Shown: positions 27,637 through 35,533 of the stretch, piece by piece
How the letters are laid out: each line of letters starts with the position of its first letter
How positions within the stretch are numbered: the stretch's first letter is position 1
DNA from: Planosporangium flavigriseum
Lineage (GTDB): Bacteria > Actinomycetota > Actinomycetes > Mycobacteriales > Micromonosporaceae
DNA: 64,000 nucleotides
Assembly (NCBI RefSeq): GCF_011947225.1
Contig: NZ_JAATVW010000006.1
Span: forward strand, 186,001-250,000
Reading direction: 5' to 3'
Made by a program: the position numbers and the translations under genes
The notes under the pieces: model-generated
The model's input: the letters and a program-made list of their open reading frames with translations, nothing else
The model's database searches: none
What the model was told of the DNA's origin: nothing

Positions 27637-28770
27637 TCAGTCGGTCGAATCGTGGTGGATGCGGCCGTCCAGGATGCTCAGCCGCTCACCGCTGCCGCCC
27701 CAGCGCGCTGCGATGATCTCCGCGGCGATGCTGACCGCGGTCTCTTCCGGAGTACGCGCGCCGAGGTCCAGTCCGACGGGGGAGGCGAGCCGCGCCAACT
27801 CGTCGTCGGTGAGGCCGGCCTCCCGCAGGCGCGCCAGCCGGTCGTCGTGGGTACGCCGCGAGCCCATCGCGCCGACGTACGCCAGCGGCAGCCGCAGCGC
27901 GACCTCCAACACGGGCCCGTCGAACTTCGGGTCGTGGGTGAGCACGCAGACCACTGTGCGCTCGTCGATCTTCCCCGCCTCGACCTGCGCCGTCAGGTAC
28001 CGGTGCGGCCAGTCCACCACGACCTCGTCGGCGTCGGGGAAGCGGCGGTTCGTGGCGAACACCGGTCGCGCGTCGCACACGGTGACGTGGTAGCCGAGGA
28101 AGCCGCCGATGCGGGCCACGGCGGCGGCGAAGTCGATCGCCCCGAACACGATCATCCGCGGCTTCGGCGCGTAGCCGGCGACGAAGAGCGTGAGGTCGTC
28201 GCCGCGGCGCTGCCCGTCGTACCCGTACCGCAGCAGCCCGGTACGGCCGGCGGCGAGCATGCCGCGGGCGTCGTCGGTCGCGGCGTCGTCCAGCCGGGCG
28301 CTGCCGAGCGTGCCCTCGGTCCGGTCGGTCCACACGATCAGTCGCCGGCCCAGCCGGTCAGCCGAATCGTCGTCGCCCGCGCTGACACACGTCACGACCG
28401 CGACCGGCTTGCCGGTCCGGATGGCCTCGGCCACCGAACCCAACTCCGGGAACGACTCCCGGTCGACCCGCTCGACGAAGACGTCGATGATGCCGCCGCA
28501 GGTCAGCCCGACCGCGAACGCGTCGTCGTCGGAGACCCCGTACCGCTGCAGCACCGGCGTACCGGCGGCGACGGACTCCTGGGCCAGGTCGTACACGGCA
28601 CCTTCGACACAGCCGCCGGAGACGCTGCCCACCGCCGAGCCGTCCGGCCCGACCAGCATCACCGCGCCGGCCGGCCGGGGCGACGACCGCCAGGTCCCCA
28701 CGACCGTACCCATCCCGACCGGTTCACCCGCCTCCCACCAGCGGGTCAGGTCGTCCAGGACGTCACGCAC
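27637..28770 (-). CDS. XdhC/CoxF-family Mo-cofactor maturation protein
   Basis: A 377-residue XdhC-like protein. The N-terminal XdhC domain shows GMGTVVGTWRSSPRPAGAVM and GSVSGGCVEGAVYD; the C-terminal part has a Rossmann-type segment (RMIVFGAIDFAAAVARIGGF, YVGAMGSRRTHDDRLARL). Proteins of this family bind molybdenum cofactor, add the terminal sulfur and protect it during insertion into the hydroxylase. The Cys in SGGCVEG and the Cys in LTCGGIIDVF are the usual conserved ones. It overlaps the VWA gene by 8 nt and sits directly upstream of the S subunit. Confidence 0.9.
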   Translation of the reverse strand: MRDVLDDLTRWWEAGEPVGMGTVVGTWRSSPRPAGAVMLVGPDGSAVGSVSGGCVEGAVYDLAQESVAAGTPVLQRYGVSDDDAFAVGLTCGGIIDVFVERVDRESFPELGSVAEAIRTGKPVAVVTCVSAGDDDSADRLGRRLIVWTDRTEGTLGSARLDDAATDDARGMLAAGRTGLLRYGYDGQRRGDDLTLFVAGYAPKPRMIVFGAIDFAAAVARIGGFLGYHVTVCDARPVFATNRRFPDADEVVVDWPHRYLTAQVEAGKIDERTVVCVLTHDPKFDGPVLEVALRLPLAYVGAMGSRRTHDDRLARLREAGLTDDELARLASPVGLDLGARTPEETAVSIAAEIIAARWGGSGERLSILDGRIHHDSTD

Positions 28771-29863
28771 GCGCGATCACTCCCACCAACTCCTCGAGGG
28801 CGCCCAGGCTGTGCCCGGCCACGAACTCGTCCAGGTACGGCAGTGCGGCGGCCATCCCGCCCGCCAGCGGCGCGTACCCGGCCTTGCCCCGGTGTGGGTT
28901 CACCCACACCAATCGATACGCCAGTCGTGACAGTCGCCGCAACTGTTCGGCGAGGGCGCTCGGGTCACCGCGTTCCCAGCCGTCACTGCACACCACGACG
29001 ACCGCGCCGCGCGCCGTTCCGCGCTGCCCCCACCGGGTCAGGAAGGCGCGCAGCGAATCGGCCAGGCGGGTGCCGCCGTGCCAGTCCGGGATCGCGGTGC
29101 CGGCGGCGCGCAGCGCGGAGTCCGGGTCGCGGTGGCGCAGGGCGCGGGTCACCCAGGTCAGCCGGGTACCGATGGTGAACACCTCGCACGCGGCCGGCCG
29201 GCGACGTACCGCGGCGTGCCCGAAGCGCAGCAGCGTCTCCGCGTACGGGGTCATCGACCCGGAGACGTCGAGCAGCAGGACCAGCCGACGGGGCTTGGTC
29301 CGGCGTTGCTTTTGCAACAGACGCGTCGGCTCGCCGGCGTTTCGCAGGATGTGGCGTACGGTGCCGTGCGCGTCGATCGCGCCGCGCTGAGCCGGCCGGT
29401 GCCGCCGGCTGCGCCGGGGCGCGGTGGCCGGGGCGAGCAGGTCGATCAGGCGGAGCACCTCGGCGCGCTCGGTCGTGGACAGCGCGGCCACGTCCCGGTG
29501 CCGGAGCACCTCGACCTGGCTCGCGGACAGCCCGACAATCTGCTCCGCGTCGTCCGCCTCGGTGTCGTCGCCGGGTGGTCCGGACGCGAACGGCACGGCC
29601 ACCCGTGGGGGACCGGGTCTTGCCGCCGGCTTCGCGCTGGGTTTCTCACCGCCGAAGTACGCGGTGAAGGCGGCGTCGTAGACGGGCAGGTCGTCGGGTT
29701 GGCCGCACAGCGTGAGGCGGCCGGCCCAGTAGACATCCTCGATCCCGAGGATGTCTACGGCGCTGACCATCGTCTGTACCCGGTCGGGCGTCGCCGCCGC
29801 CACGCCGGCATGGCGCAGCGTACGGGCGAACCCGACGAGCACTCCGGTGGGGTTTGTGCTCAT
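28763..29863 (-). CDS. coxE: VWA-domain protein, CoxE type
   Basis: A 366-residue cytoplasmic protein with a C-terminal von Willebrand A domain containing an intact MIDAS start, LLLDVSGSMTPYAET, then HGGTRLADSLRAFL and VVVCSDGWERGD. It pairs with the MoxR-type ATPase encoded 2 nt upstream. In the carbon monoxide dehydrogenase system such CoxD/CoxE pairs help assemble the [CuSMoO2] centre (form I knowledge). Finding the pair beside a form II enzyme suggests a more general metal-centre maturation role. The N-terminal half is poorly conserved. Confidence 0.88.
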   Translation of the reverse strand: MSTNPTGVLVGFARTLRHAGVAAATPDRVQTMVSAVDILGIEDVYWAGRLTLCGQPDDLPVYDAAFTAYFGGEKPSAKPAARPGPPRVAVPFASGPPGDDTEADDAEQIVGLSASQVEVLRHRDVAALSTTERAEVLRLIDLLAPATAPRRSRRHRPAQRGAIDAHGTVRHILRNAGEPTRLLQKQRRTKPRRLVLLLDVSGSMTPYAETLLRFGHAAVRRRPAACEVFTIGTRLTWVTRALRHRDPDSALRAAGTAIPDWHGGTRLADSLRAFLTRWGQRGTARGAVVVVCSDGWERGDPSALAEQLRRLSRLAYRLVWVNPHRGKAGYAPLAGGMAAALPYLDEFVAGHSLGALEELVGVIARA

Positions 29864-29865
29864 GG

Positions 29866-30747
29866 CTACGCGTCCAGCAGCGTGGCGAGGCCGGTCGCGC
29901 GTACCCGGTCCGCGTCCTCGCGGTACTTCAGCACCGCGCCGAGCGTCGCCGCGGCGATCTCCGGATCGAGCGAGTCGGCGCCCAGCGCCGACAGCGCCGC
30001 CGCCCAGTCGATCGACTCGGCCACCCCCGGCGGTTTGATCAGATCGAGCCCGCGCATCCGGCCGGTCGCCGTGGCGACCTGCGCGGCGAGCCGGTCGGTG
30101 ATCTCCGGCAGCCGGGTACGCAGGATCGTCACCTCCCGCTCGAAGTCGGGGTGCTCGACCCAGTGGTACAGGCAGCGCCGCTTCAGGGCGTCGTGCACCT
30201 CGCGGGTGCGGTTGCTGGTGAGCACGGTGAGCGGTGGTTCGGTAGCGGTGATCCGGCCGAGTTCGGGGATCGTGATGGCCGCTTCGGCGAGCACCTCGAG
30301 CAGGAACGCCTCGAACTCGTCATCGGCCCGGTCGATCTCGTCGACCAGCAGGACGCAGGGGCTCTGCTCCAGGGCCTGCAACAGAGGACGAGCGATGAGG
30401 AACCGCCGGTCGTACAGGCTCGCTTCGTCCGGTCGCTCGCCGCGCGCCTCCATGGCCCGCAGGTGCAGGATCTGGCGGGGAAAGTCCCAGTCGTACAGGG
30501 CCTGAGCGACGGCGAGCCCCTCGTAACACTGCAACCGGACGAAGTGAGCGCCCGTTGCCTCGGCGAGCGCCTGCGCGAACGCGGTCTTGCCGACGCCGGC
30601 CTCGCCCTCCAGGAACAGTGGCCGGCCCAGCCGCATCGCCAGGAAGCCGGCGGTCGCGAGCCCCTCGTCGGCCAGGTAGCCCTGGGCGGCGAGAGCCCGG
30701 GCCAGCTCGACCGGTGAGGCGGGCGATCGTCCGGGGCCGATGGTCAC
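29866..30747 (-). CDS. coxD: MoxR-family AAA+ ATPase, CoxD type
   Basis: A 293-residue AAA+ ATPase with Walker A FLEGEAGVGKTAFAQALAEA, Walker B CVLLVDEIDRADDEFEAFLL and sensor-1 region TVLTSNRTREVHDALKRRC. MoxR ATPases act as chaperones on metalloenzyme complexes together with VWA partners, here the gene immediately downstream. The GTG at 30747 begins VTIGPGRSPASPVELARALA, the start of the conserved region; longer in-frame versions up to 31056 run through sequence without coding character. It is the first gene of the D-E-XdhC-S-L-M-G series. Confidence 0.88.
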   Translation of the reverse strand: MTIGPGRSPASPVELARALAAQGYLADEGLATAGFLAMRLGRPLFLEGEAGVGKTAFAQALAEATGAHFVRLQCYEGLAVAQALYDWDFPRQILHLRAMEARGERPDEASLYDRRFLIARPLLQALEQSPCVLLVDEIDRADDEFEAFLLEVLAEAAITIPELGRITATEPPLTVLTSNRTREVHDALKRRCLYHWVEHPDFEREVTILRTRLPEITDRLAAQVATATGRMRGLDLIKPPGVAESIDWAAALSALGADSLDPEIAAATLGAVLKYREDADRVRATGLATLLDA

Positions 30748-31115
30748 CAGCCCACTATGCGCTGCGATAGGTGGATGCGCTAGATCTTGGTAGTTCGGGA
30801 GTTGGGGTGCGGTAGAGAACCCGGCGTACAGGTCGACACGTCCGTCGCACCCCTGGCCGGTACCATTCCGGCCCTCCTGAGCTGCGTGAACGGCTGGCCG
30901 TCTCTGGTCGATGTTGGTCGTCGTTGGGCACCGTTTGACGGCCCGGCGACGGCCCAGGCGGCCCGGAGGCGGCCCAGCGGTGATCGGGATGGGATAAGCG
31001 GGTCTTGCGTGCTCACTCGATCTCTGCCACCGCGGCGGTGCGCCGTGTCGCAGCATCGGCCGACGGATCCATCGGCGGAGAAGAGTTCGGCGGGTTCTGT
31101 GACTGTGAGGTCGTC
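30748..31115. other. Intergenic region without recognisable content
   Basis: A 368-base region upstream of the coxD-like gene. Reading frames here show no conserved sequence, and I see no strong hairpin. It presumably holds the promoter of the Mo-hydroxylase cluster on the minus strand. Confidence 0.5.
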
Positions 31116-31259
31116 ATGAACGAGGAGCGCAGCGGGGAGGACATCGAGGTCGCTGTCGTCTACGGTGCGGCCCATGTGCCCGCCATCGTGCAGGGACTGA
31201 TGAACCGGTACGGCTACCGGCCACGTTCCGCTGACTGGCTGACCGCCGCCGACCTGTGA
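31116..31259 (+). CDS. Small unidentified ORF, possibly a gene fragment
   Basis: A 47-residue frame starting at an ATG with GTGAGG five nt upstream. It contains IEVAVVYGAAHVPAIVQGL and NRYGYRPRSADWLTAADL, which reads like the C-terminal end of a larger protein rather than a whole one. No similar sequence is visible upstream in the other frames, so it is either a short gene or the surviving 3' end of a deleted one. Confidence 0.35.
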   Translation: MNEERSGEDIEVAVVYGAAHVPAIVQGLMNRYGYRPRSADWLTAADL

Positions 31260-31383
31260 CCGGGCCGGCGACGGCGAGCCGTAGCGGTACGGGCCGGGGC
31301 CCCGGCTCCGGGCGATTGCGCCCACATCGGCAGAGTCGGGCGGTAGCGGCTGGTGGGCGCGCGGTCGGCGGCATTAGAGTACG

Positions 31384-32229
31384 TCAATGCGCCTCATGCC
31401 CCCTCGGATCGTCGTGGCCGAGCCGTTCGGCAAGGAAGGCCAGGATCTCGTCTCTGGCGCGCAGTGTGGGGTGTCCCTGCTGGTCGACGAGATGGGCTGT
31501 GACGACGCTGTGGGGGCAGCCGACGACATCACGGAAGAACGGGGGTGGCTCGGGGTTGGCCGTCTCGCCCGGGATGACGCGTCCGTCGAACGCGTCGCCC
31601 AGGAGCGCCTGGTAGGCGGCGAACCGTTGGCCGGTGCACCACCGGTCGTTGTCGAAACGGTAGGCGAGCACCGTCAGTCCATCACGCTGGATGCGCTTGC
31701 GCACCATCGCGGCGTCCTCGTCGCTGATCTCCAGTCCGGCGGGGTCGTCCAGTGGCAGCGAGGGATGGTTGACCACAGGCGCGATGACGGCTGGTTCGAG
31801 TGTCATGGTGAGCGCGAAGTTGCCGGTGAAGCACAGCCCGATCGCTCCCACGCCGGGCCCGCCGCACTCGGCCAGCGCCGTCCTGGCCAACCCCCGAAGC
31901 CAGGCCGTGATCGGGCTTGTGCCGCCACCGGCGAACGCGCGGAACTCGGCGCTGACGCAGGCACGACGGACGACCTTCTCCCCGTCGGCGGTGCTGGGGA
32001 AGGCGCCGTCGATACCGAACAGCGACGGAAGGTAGACCGTGAATCCCGCGTCTCGAATCCAGCGCGACAGGCGGACGACGTCTGGGCTGATGCCGGGCAT
32101 CTCCGGCATCAGCACGACAGCCGGCCCGGACCCGCCGACGTAGACGGTCTTGCTGACGCCCTCGGTGTCGATAAGCCGCGTCGAGAAGTCCGCGAGAGCG
32201 TCATCCGCTTGCGGTTCAGTGATCGCCAT
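31384..32229 (-). CDS. Dienelactone hydrolase family protein
   Basis: A 281-residue alpha/beta hydrolase. Visible elements are PAVVLMPEMPGISPDVVRLS near the N-terminus, the nucleophile elbow GLCFTGN (Cys, as in dienelactone hydrolases), a possible acid in YRFDNDRWC, and a C-terminal GHPTLRARDE that could supply the His. It should be a cytoplasmic esterase or lactonase; the substrate is unknown. The ATG at 32229 begins AITEPQADDAL; a longer frame to 32283 is less likely because it would run towards the divergent regulator. It is divergent from the GlxA-type regulator, which may control it. Confidence 0.82.
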   Translation of the reverse strand: MAITEPQADDALADFSTRLIDTEGVSKTVYVGGSGPAVVLMPEMPGISPDVVRLSRWIRDAGFTVYLPSLFGIDGAFPSTADGEKVVRRACVSAEFRAFAGGGTSPITAWLRGLARTALAECGGPGVGAIGLCFTGNFALTMTLEPAVIAPVVNHPSLPLDDPAGLEISDEDAAMVRKRIQRDGLTVLAYRFDNDRWCTGQRFAAYQALLGDAFDGRVIPGETANPEPPPFFRDVVGCPHSVVTAHLVDQQGHPTLRARDEILAFLAERLGHDDPRGHEAH

Positions 32230-32303
32230 AGCCGTATCGTCGGGCGGGAGTGTCTGGTCCGGCCAGGGGCGAGATCGCCACATGTCCGGGTAATCTCGCC
32301 ACC

Positions 32304-33296
32304 ATGGTGGCCCCGCTTCGTGTCGGTTTGCTCGCGTATCCAGGATGCTTCGCGTCGGAGGTCTTCGGGGTTCCCGACCTCCTCACGATGGCCTCGCACA
32401 TCGCCGCGGCCAACGCGACCAGGGATCCGCTGTACGACGTGTCGATCCTGTCGCCGCGGCGGCGCGTGGTCGCCTCCGGCGGCGTGGCGATCACAGTCGT
32501 GCCGGTGCGGCAGGTCGATGTCCTCGTCGTACCCGGGTTCGAGCTGTGCCCCGGGCTCGACCTGGACGCGACGCTCACGTCGCTCGGGCCGGAGATCGAA
32601 ACCATCAGGTCCAGTTCGCAATCGGGAGTCGCGCTGGTGTCGATCTGTGTCGGCGCGTTCCTGCTGGCCGACGCCGGCCTGCTTGACGGGCGAGAGTCGA
32701 CGACCTCGTGGCTGTTCGCCGACCGGCTGGCAGACCGTTGCCCTGGCACCGACGTCAGACCGGAGAAACTCGTGGTCACCGACAGCGGGGTGACCACGAC
32801 AGGCGCGTTCAGCGCGATGTACGACTTCGCCCTCGGCCTCATCCGCGAGCACAACGGCAGCCGCGTCGCCCGCGCCACCGCGCGTGTCGCGCTCGTCGAC
32901 GACGCGCGGTCGAGCCAGGCTCCGTACGTCGACGCGGAGCTGTTGCCGGCCACCGGCAGTCAGTTCTCGCAAGGCGTCAAACGCTGGCTGGACCAGAACG
33001 TGCGCGAGCGCTACGACCTCGGGCTGCTCTCCGCGACGTTCCACGTCAGCACACGAACCCTCCTGCGGCGGTTTCGCGGCGAGACCGGCCAGACCCCGCT
33101 CGGATACCTGCAGGCGCAACGGGTGCGCAGGGCGAAACACCTGCTCGAGACCACTGAGCGGACAGTCGCCAGCATCGCCGCCGATGTCGGCTATCGCGAC
33201 CCCGGGACGTTCAGCGCCGTCTTCACCCGCCTGACCGGGCACCGGCCGCGGGACTACCGCGCGACGTTCGGGGGAAGCGCCGAACCCATCTCCTGA
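32304..33296 (+). CDS. GlxA-type transcriptional regulator (DJ-1/PfpI plus AraC)
   Basis: A 330-residue regulator. Residues 1-170 form a DJ-1/PfpI-like domain (LRVGLLAYPGCFASEVFGVP, VPGFELCPGLDLD, ALVSICVGAFLLADAGLLDG). Residues about 215-320 form an AraC helix-turn-helix domain (LSATFHVSTRTLLRRFRGET, ASIAADVGYRDPGTFSAVF). The Cys in SICVGAF occupies the usual nucleophile-elbow position, but regulators of this family are generally not enzymes. The ATG at 32304 starts VAPLRVGLL. It is divergent from the hydrolase gene with a 74-nt gap, so control of that gene is likely. Confidence 0.88.
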   Translation: MVAPLRVGLLAYPGCFASEVFGVPDLLTMASHIAAANATRDPLYDVSILSPRRRVVASGGVAITVVPVRQVDVLVVPGFELCPGLDLDATLTSLGPEIETIRSSSQSGVALVSICVGAFLLADAGLLDGRESTTSWLFADRLADRCPGTDVRPEKLVVTDSGVTTTGAFSAMYDFALGLIREHNGSRVARATARVALVDDARSSQAPYVDAELLPATGSQFSQGVKRWLDQNVRERYDLGLLSATFHVSTRTLLRRFRGETGQTPLGYLQAQRVRRAKHLLETTERTVASIAADVGYRDPGTFSAVFTRLTGHRPRDYRATFGGSAEPIS

Positions 33297-33372
33297 CGAA
33301 CCGAAGCACAACGTCCGCCCATCGGCATGAGCGAGCGGTTGCGGTATTCAAGACGAGGCCCCGTGGCCCTCA

Positions 33373-33879
33373 TCATCGCGCCTGGTTCTGCTGCCTGGCC
33401 CATTCCGCGACCCGCCGCGCGCTCTCCTCTTCGGAAAGGTCCTCGACCCGGGTCATGACCGACCACCGTACGCCGAACGGGTCCCGGATGCTGGCGAACC
33501 GGTCGCCGGACACGAACGTCGCCGGTGCTTCGCGAATGACGGCGCCTGCCGCCTCGGCCCGGGCGACCACGGCGTCCACGTCCGGACAGTAGAGGCCGAT
33601 GGAGTAACAGTCCTGGCCCCCTTCGGGCGCCGCGACGAGGCCGTAGTCGGGTATCGGCTCGCCGAGTTGCAGCAGCCCGTTGCCGAAGTCGAGGACGGCG
33701 TGGGCCACGACACCGCCCATCTCGGTCACGTCGACCACCCGCGCCCCGAAGATCTTGTGATAGAAGCCAATGGCTTCACGTGCATCCGGAATGGCCAGGA
33801 ATGGAGTCAGGCTGGTGGCGCCGTGCGGCGTACCGTTCGTGGTGTGCTCGCCGTCGGCGGCTCGGCTCGTCTCAGTCAT
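33373..33879 (-). CDS. VOC-superfamily (glyoxalase-like) protein
   Basis: A 168-residue protein with one vicinal-oxygen-chelate fold: LTPFLAIPDAREAIGFYHKI, GARVVDVTEMGG, AHAVLDFGNGLLQLGE and a C-terminal FASIRDPFGVRWSVMTRVED, the PhnB-like pattern. Activity cannot be stated. The ATG at 33879 is only 17 nt from the divergent AraC-type gene. A TACGAT hexamer on the minus strand (33888-33893) suggests an almost leaderless transcript. Confidence 0.82.
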   Translation of the reverse strand: MTETSRAADGEHTTNGTPHGATSLTPFLAIPDAREAIGFYHKIFGARVVDVTEMGGVVAHAVLDFGNGLLQLGEPIPDYGLVAAPEGGQDCYSIGLYCPDVDAVVARAEAAGAVIREAPATFVSGDRFASIRDPFGVRWSVMTRVEDLSEEESARRVAEWARQQNQAR

Positions 33880-33896
33880 AGGGCACGATCGTAGGT

Positions 33897-34742
33897 ATGC
33901 CCAGCGTGGACCGGCTTGAAGATTCGCGACACGTGCCCGACCCGGGCGTGCCGAGCCCTCGAGGTGTCCTCTATCCGGCGCGGCTGCCCACGTTCGACCG
34001 GCTTCCAGCCCCGGATGCGGTGGCGCAGCTGGTGCGCTGGTTCTGGATTCCGGAGTGGCAGATCCAGCCCGGGCGCTCCTCCCGGCAGCACCTGATCGCC
34101 TTTCCCGCCTACAACCTCGTCGTCGAGCCGCGTACGGTCGGCCTCGCTGGACCAACGACCCGCAGTTCGTACCGTGACCTCACCGGGACCGGCTGGGCCG
34201 TCGGAGCTCTGCTGCTGCCGGCGGCGGTGCCCCACTTCGCCGCGGACCCGGCGGCCCTGCGTGACGCGTACCAGCCCGTGGACTTACCCGTCTTGCACGA
34301 ACGGGTGTGTAACGCGATGCTCGGGCCGGGCGACCGGCAGGCCCGGCACCGCCACGCGGTCGATGCATTCGCGGCGTGGCTCGCCGGTACGGTTCCACCG
34401 CCGAACCGCGAGGCGCTGCTGGCCAATGCGATGGTCGAGGCCATCGACTCCGATCCGGCGATCCGGACGGTCGAGGACGCCGCCGTACGCCTGCGCCTCT
34501 CCACCCGGTCGTTGCAGCGGCTCGCGTCCCGGTATGTCGGGTTGCCGCCGTCGACGATGATCCGTCGGCGCCGGCTACAGGAAGCGGCCGAACGCCTGCG
34601 AACGGACCCGGGCACGACTCTGGCCGCCATCGCCGCCGACCTCGGCTACAGCGACCATGCCCACCTTGCCAACGAGTTCCGGTCGGTACTCGGCCTCACC
34701 CTGAGCACCTATCGGCGGCGGGTATCGCCGGAGGCCACCTGA
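33897..34742 (+). CDS. AraC-family transcriptional regulator
   Basis: A 281-residue protein with an N-terminal sensing domain of the DUF6597 type (YPARLPTFDRLPAPDAVAQL, LVRWFWIPEWQIQPGRSSRQ, ALLLPAAVPHFAADPAALRD) and a C-terminal AraC helix-turn-helix (VRLRLSTRSLQRLASRYVGL, AAIAADLGYSDHAHLANEF). It is divergent from the VOC gene and very close to it, so the two probably share an operator region and this protein may regulate its neighbour. Confidence 0.87.
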   Translation: MPSVDRLEDSRHVPDPGVPSPRGVLYPARLPTFDRLPAPDAVAQLVRWFWIPEWQIQPGRSSRQHLIAFPAYNLVVEPRTVGLAGPTTRSSYRDLTGTGWAVGALLLPAAVPHFAADPAALRDAYQPVDLPVLHERVCNAMLGPGDRQARHRHAVDAFAAWLAGTVPPPNREALLANAMVEAIDSDPAIRTVEDAAVRLRLSTRSLQRLASRYVGLPPSTMIRRRRLQEAAERLRTDPGTTLAAIAADLGYSDHAHLANEFRSVLGLTLSTYRRRVSPEAT

Positions 34743-35092
34743 CCCGGATACCTCGACGCTTGCCGGCCAGCGAGCGCTGGACAGGTCGCCGACGCATGGA
34801 AGTCGGTTGTGTGTTCACTTTTGACGGGCTGGACATCTGGCGCAGCGGATGAAGCAGCGCCTGGAACAGCCGCCTGACTCTCGACTGAGACCTGCTACCG
34901 GCCGCACCGGCCCGCAGCCGGGCTCGGCGTGATCGACGGGCAGACTGCCCTCGACCAACCCACCCTCATCGGCTGTCCCACTCTCGCGCTCGTCCTCCCA
35001 CCGTGCTCAGTTGCACTCGATTCGCGGCGGAACAGTGCGCCCGTGCGGCGGCGGATCGCGGATACCGCTGGCAGGGGACACGTGACTGGACG

Positions 35093-35120
35093 TTGCGCCA
35101 GGCAATACCTAGAAGTACTA
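35093..35120 (+). promoter_or_regulatory. Probable promoter of the PadR operon
   Basis: TTGCGC (35093-35098), a 16-nt spacer and TACTAT (35115-35120) fit a sigma-70-type promoter. The -10 element lies inside the inverted repeat at 35108-35137. Confidence 0.5.
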
Positions 35121-35137
35121 TGCATCGTACTTCTAGG
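35108..35137 (+). promoter_or_regulatory. Probable PadR operator
   Basis: An 11-bp perfect inverted repeat, CCTAGAAGTAC and GTACTTCTAGG, is separated by 8 nt and overlaps the -10 element about 15 nt before the PadR start codon. This is the arrangement expected for autorepression by a dimeric winged-helix regulator. Confidence 0.65.
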
Positions 35138-35149
35138 GGTAGGAGCGGG

Positions 35150-35533
35150 GTGAGGTCCGTGAAGGTCGCTAAGGATTTGGTGGCCGCCTCGGCGACACCG
35201 ATGGTGCTCGGCATCCTGGCTGAGGACGCGAGCTACGGCTATGCCATCCTCAGGCGGATCAACGAGCTGTCCGGTGGCGAGCTGGACTGGACCGAGGGCC
35301 TGCTGTACCCGCTGCTGCACCGGCTTGAGCGCCTCGGTTATGTGGAGTCGAGCTGGCAGTCGGTTACGGGCGAGCGGCGGCGCAAGTACTACCGCATCAC
35401 CGACAAGGGCCTGGCTGAGCTGGCCGAGCAGCGCCGCCAGTGGGACACGGTGGTGGACGTGCTCAAGGAGATCTGGCTCGGCCTCGGCGACCGCGGGCCG
35501 CTGACCGCGATCCCGCTGGAGGGCCGGGCATGA
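35150..35533 (+). CDS. PadR-family transcriptional regulator
   Basis: A 127-residue winged-helix repressor with the PadR signature: TPMVLGILAEDASYGYAILR, ELDWTEGLLYPLLHRLERLG, VESSWQSVTGERRRKYYRIT and DKGLAELAEQRRQW as dimerisation helix. Starts at GTG 35150 or 35159 are both possible; the difference is three residues. Its stop overlaps the start of the next gene (ATGA), and a strong inverted repeat covers its own promoter, so autoregulation of the two-gene operon is likely. PadR proteins commonly control a downstream membrane protein or transporter. Confidence 0.9.
   Translation: MRSVKVAKDLVAASATPMVLGILAEDASYGYAILRRINELSGGELDWTEGLLYPLLHRLERLGYVESSWQSVTGERRRKYYRITDKGLAELAEQRRQWDTVVDVLKEIWLGLGDRGPLTAIPLEGRA

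Larger units (their letters stand above)
34743..35149 (+). other. Intergenic region before the PadR gene
   Basis: A 407-base gap. The first 330 bases show no convincing ORF or structure; one tiny frame from 34797 (18 codons) is not supported. The last 60 bases hold the promoter and operator of the PadR gene. Confidence 0.5.

Noticed and set aside
34797-34853. 18-codon frame reading EVGCVFTFDGLDIWRSG
   Set aside because: Too short and without context; at most a remnant of a domain, so not listed as a gene.
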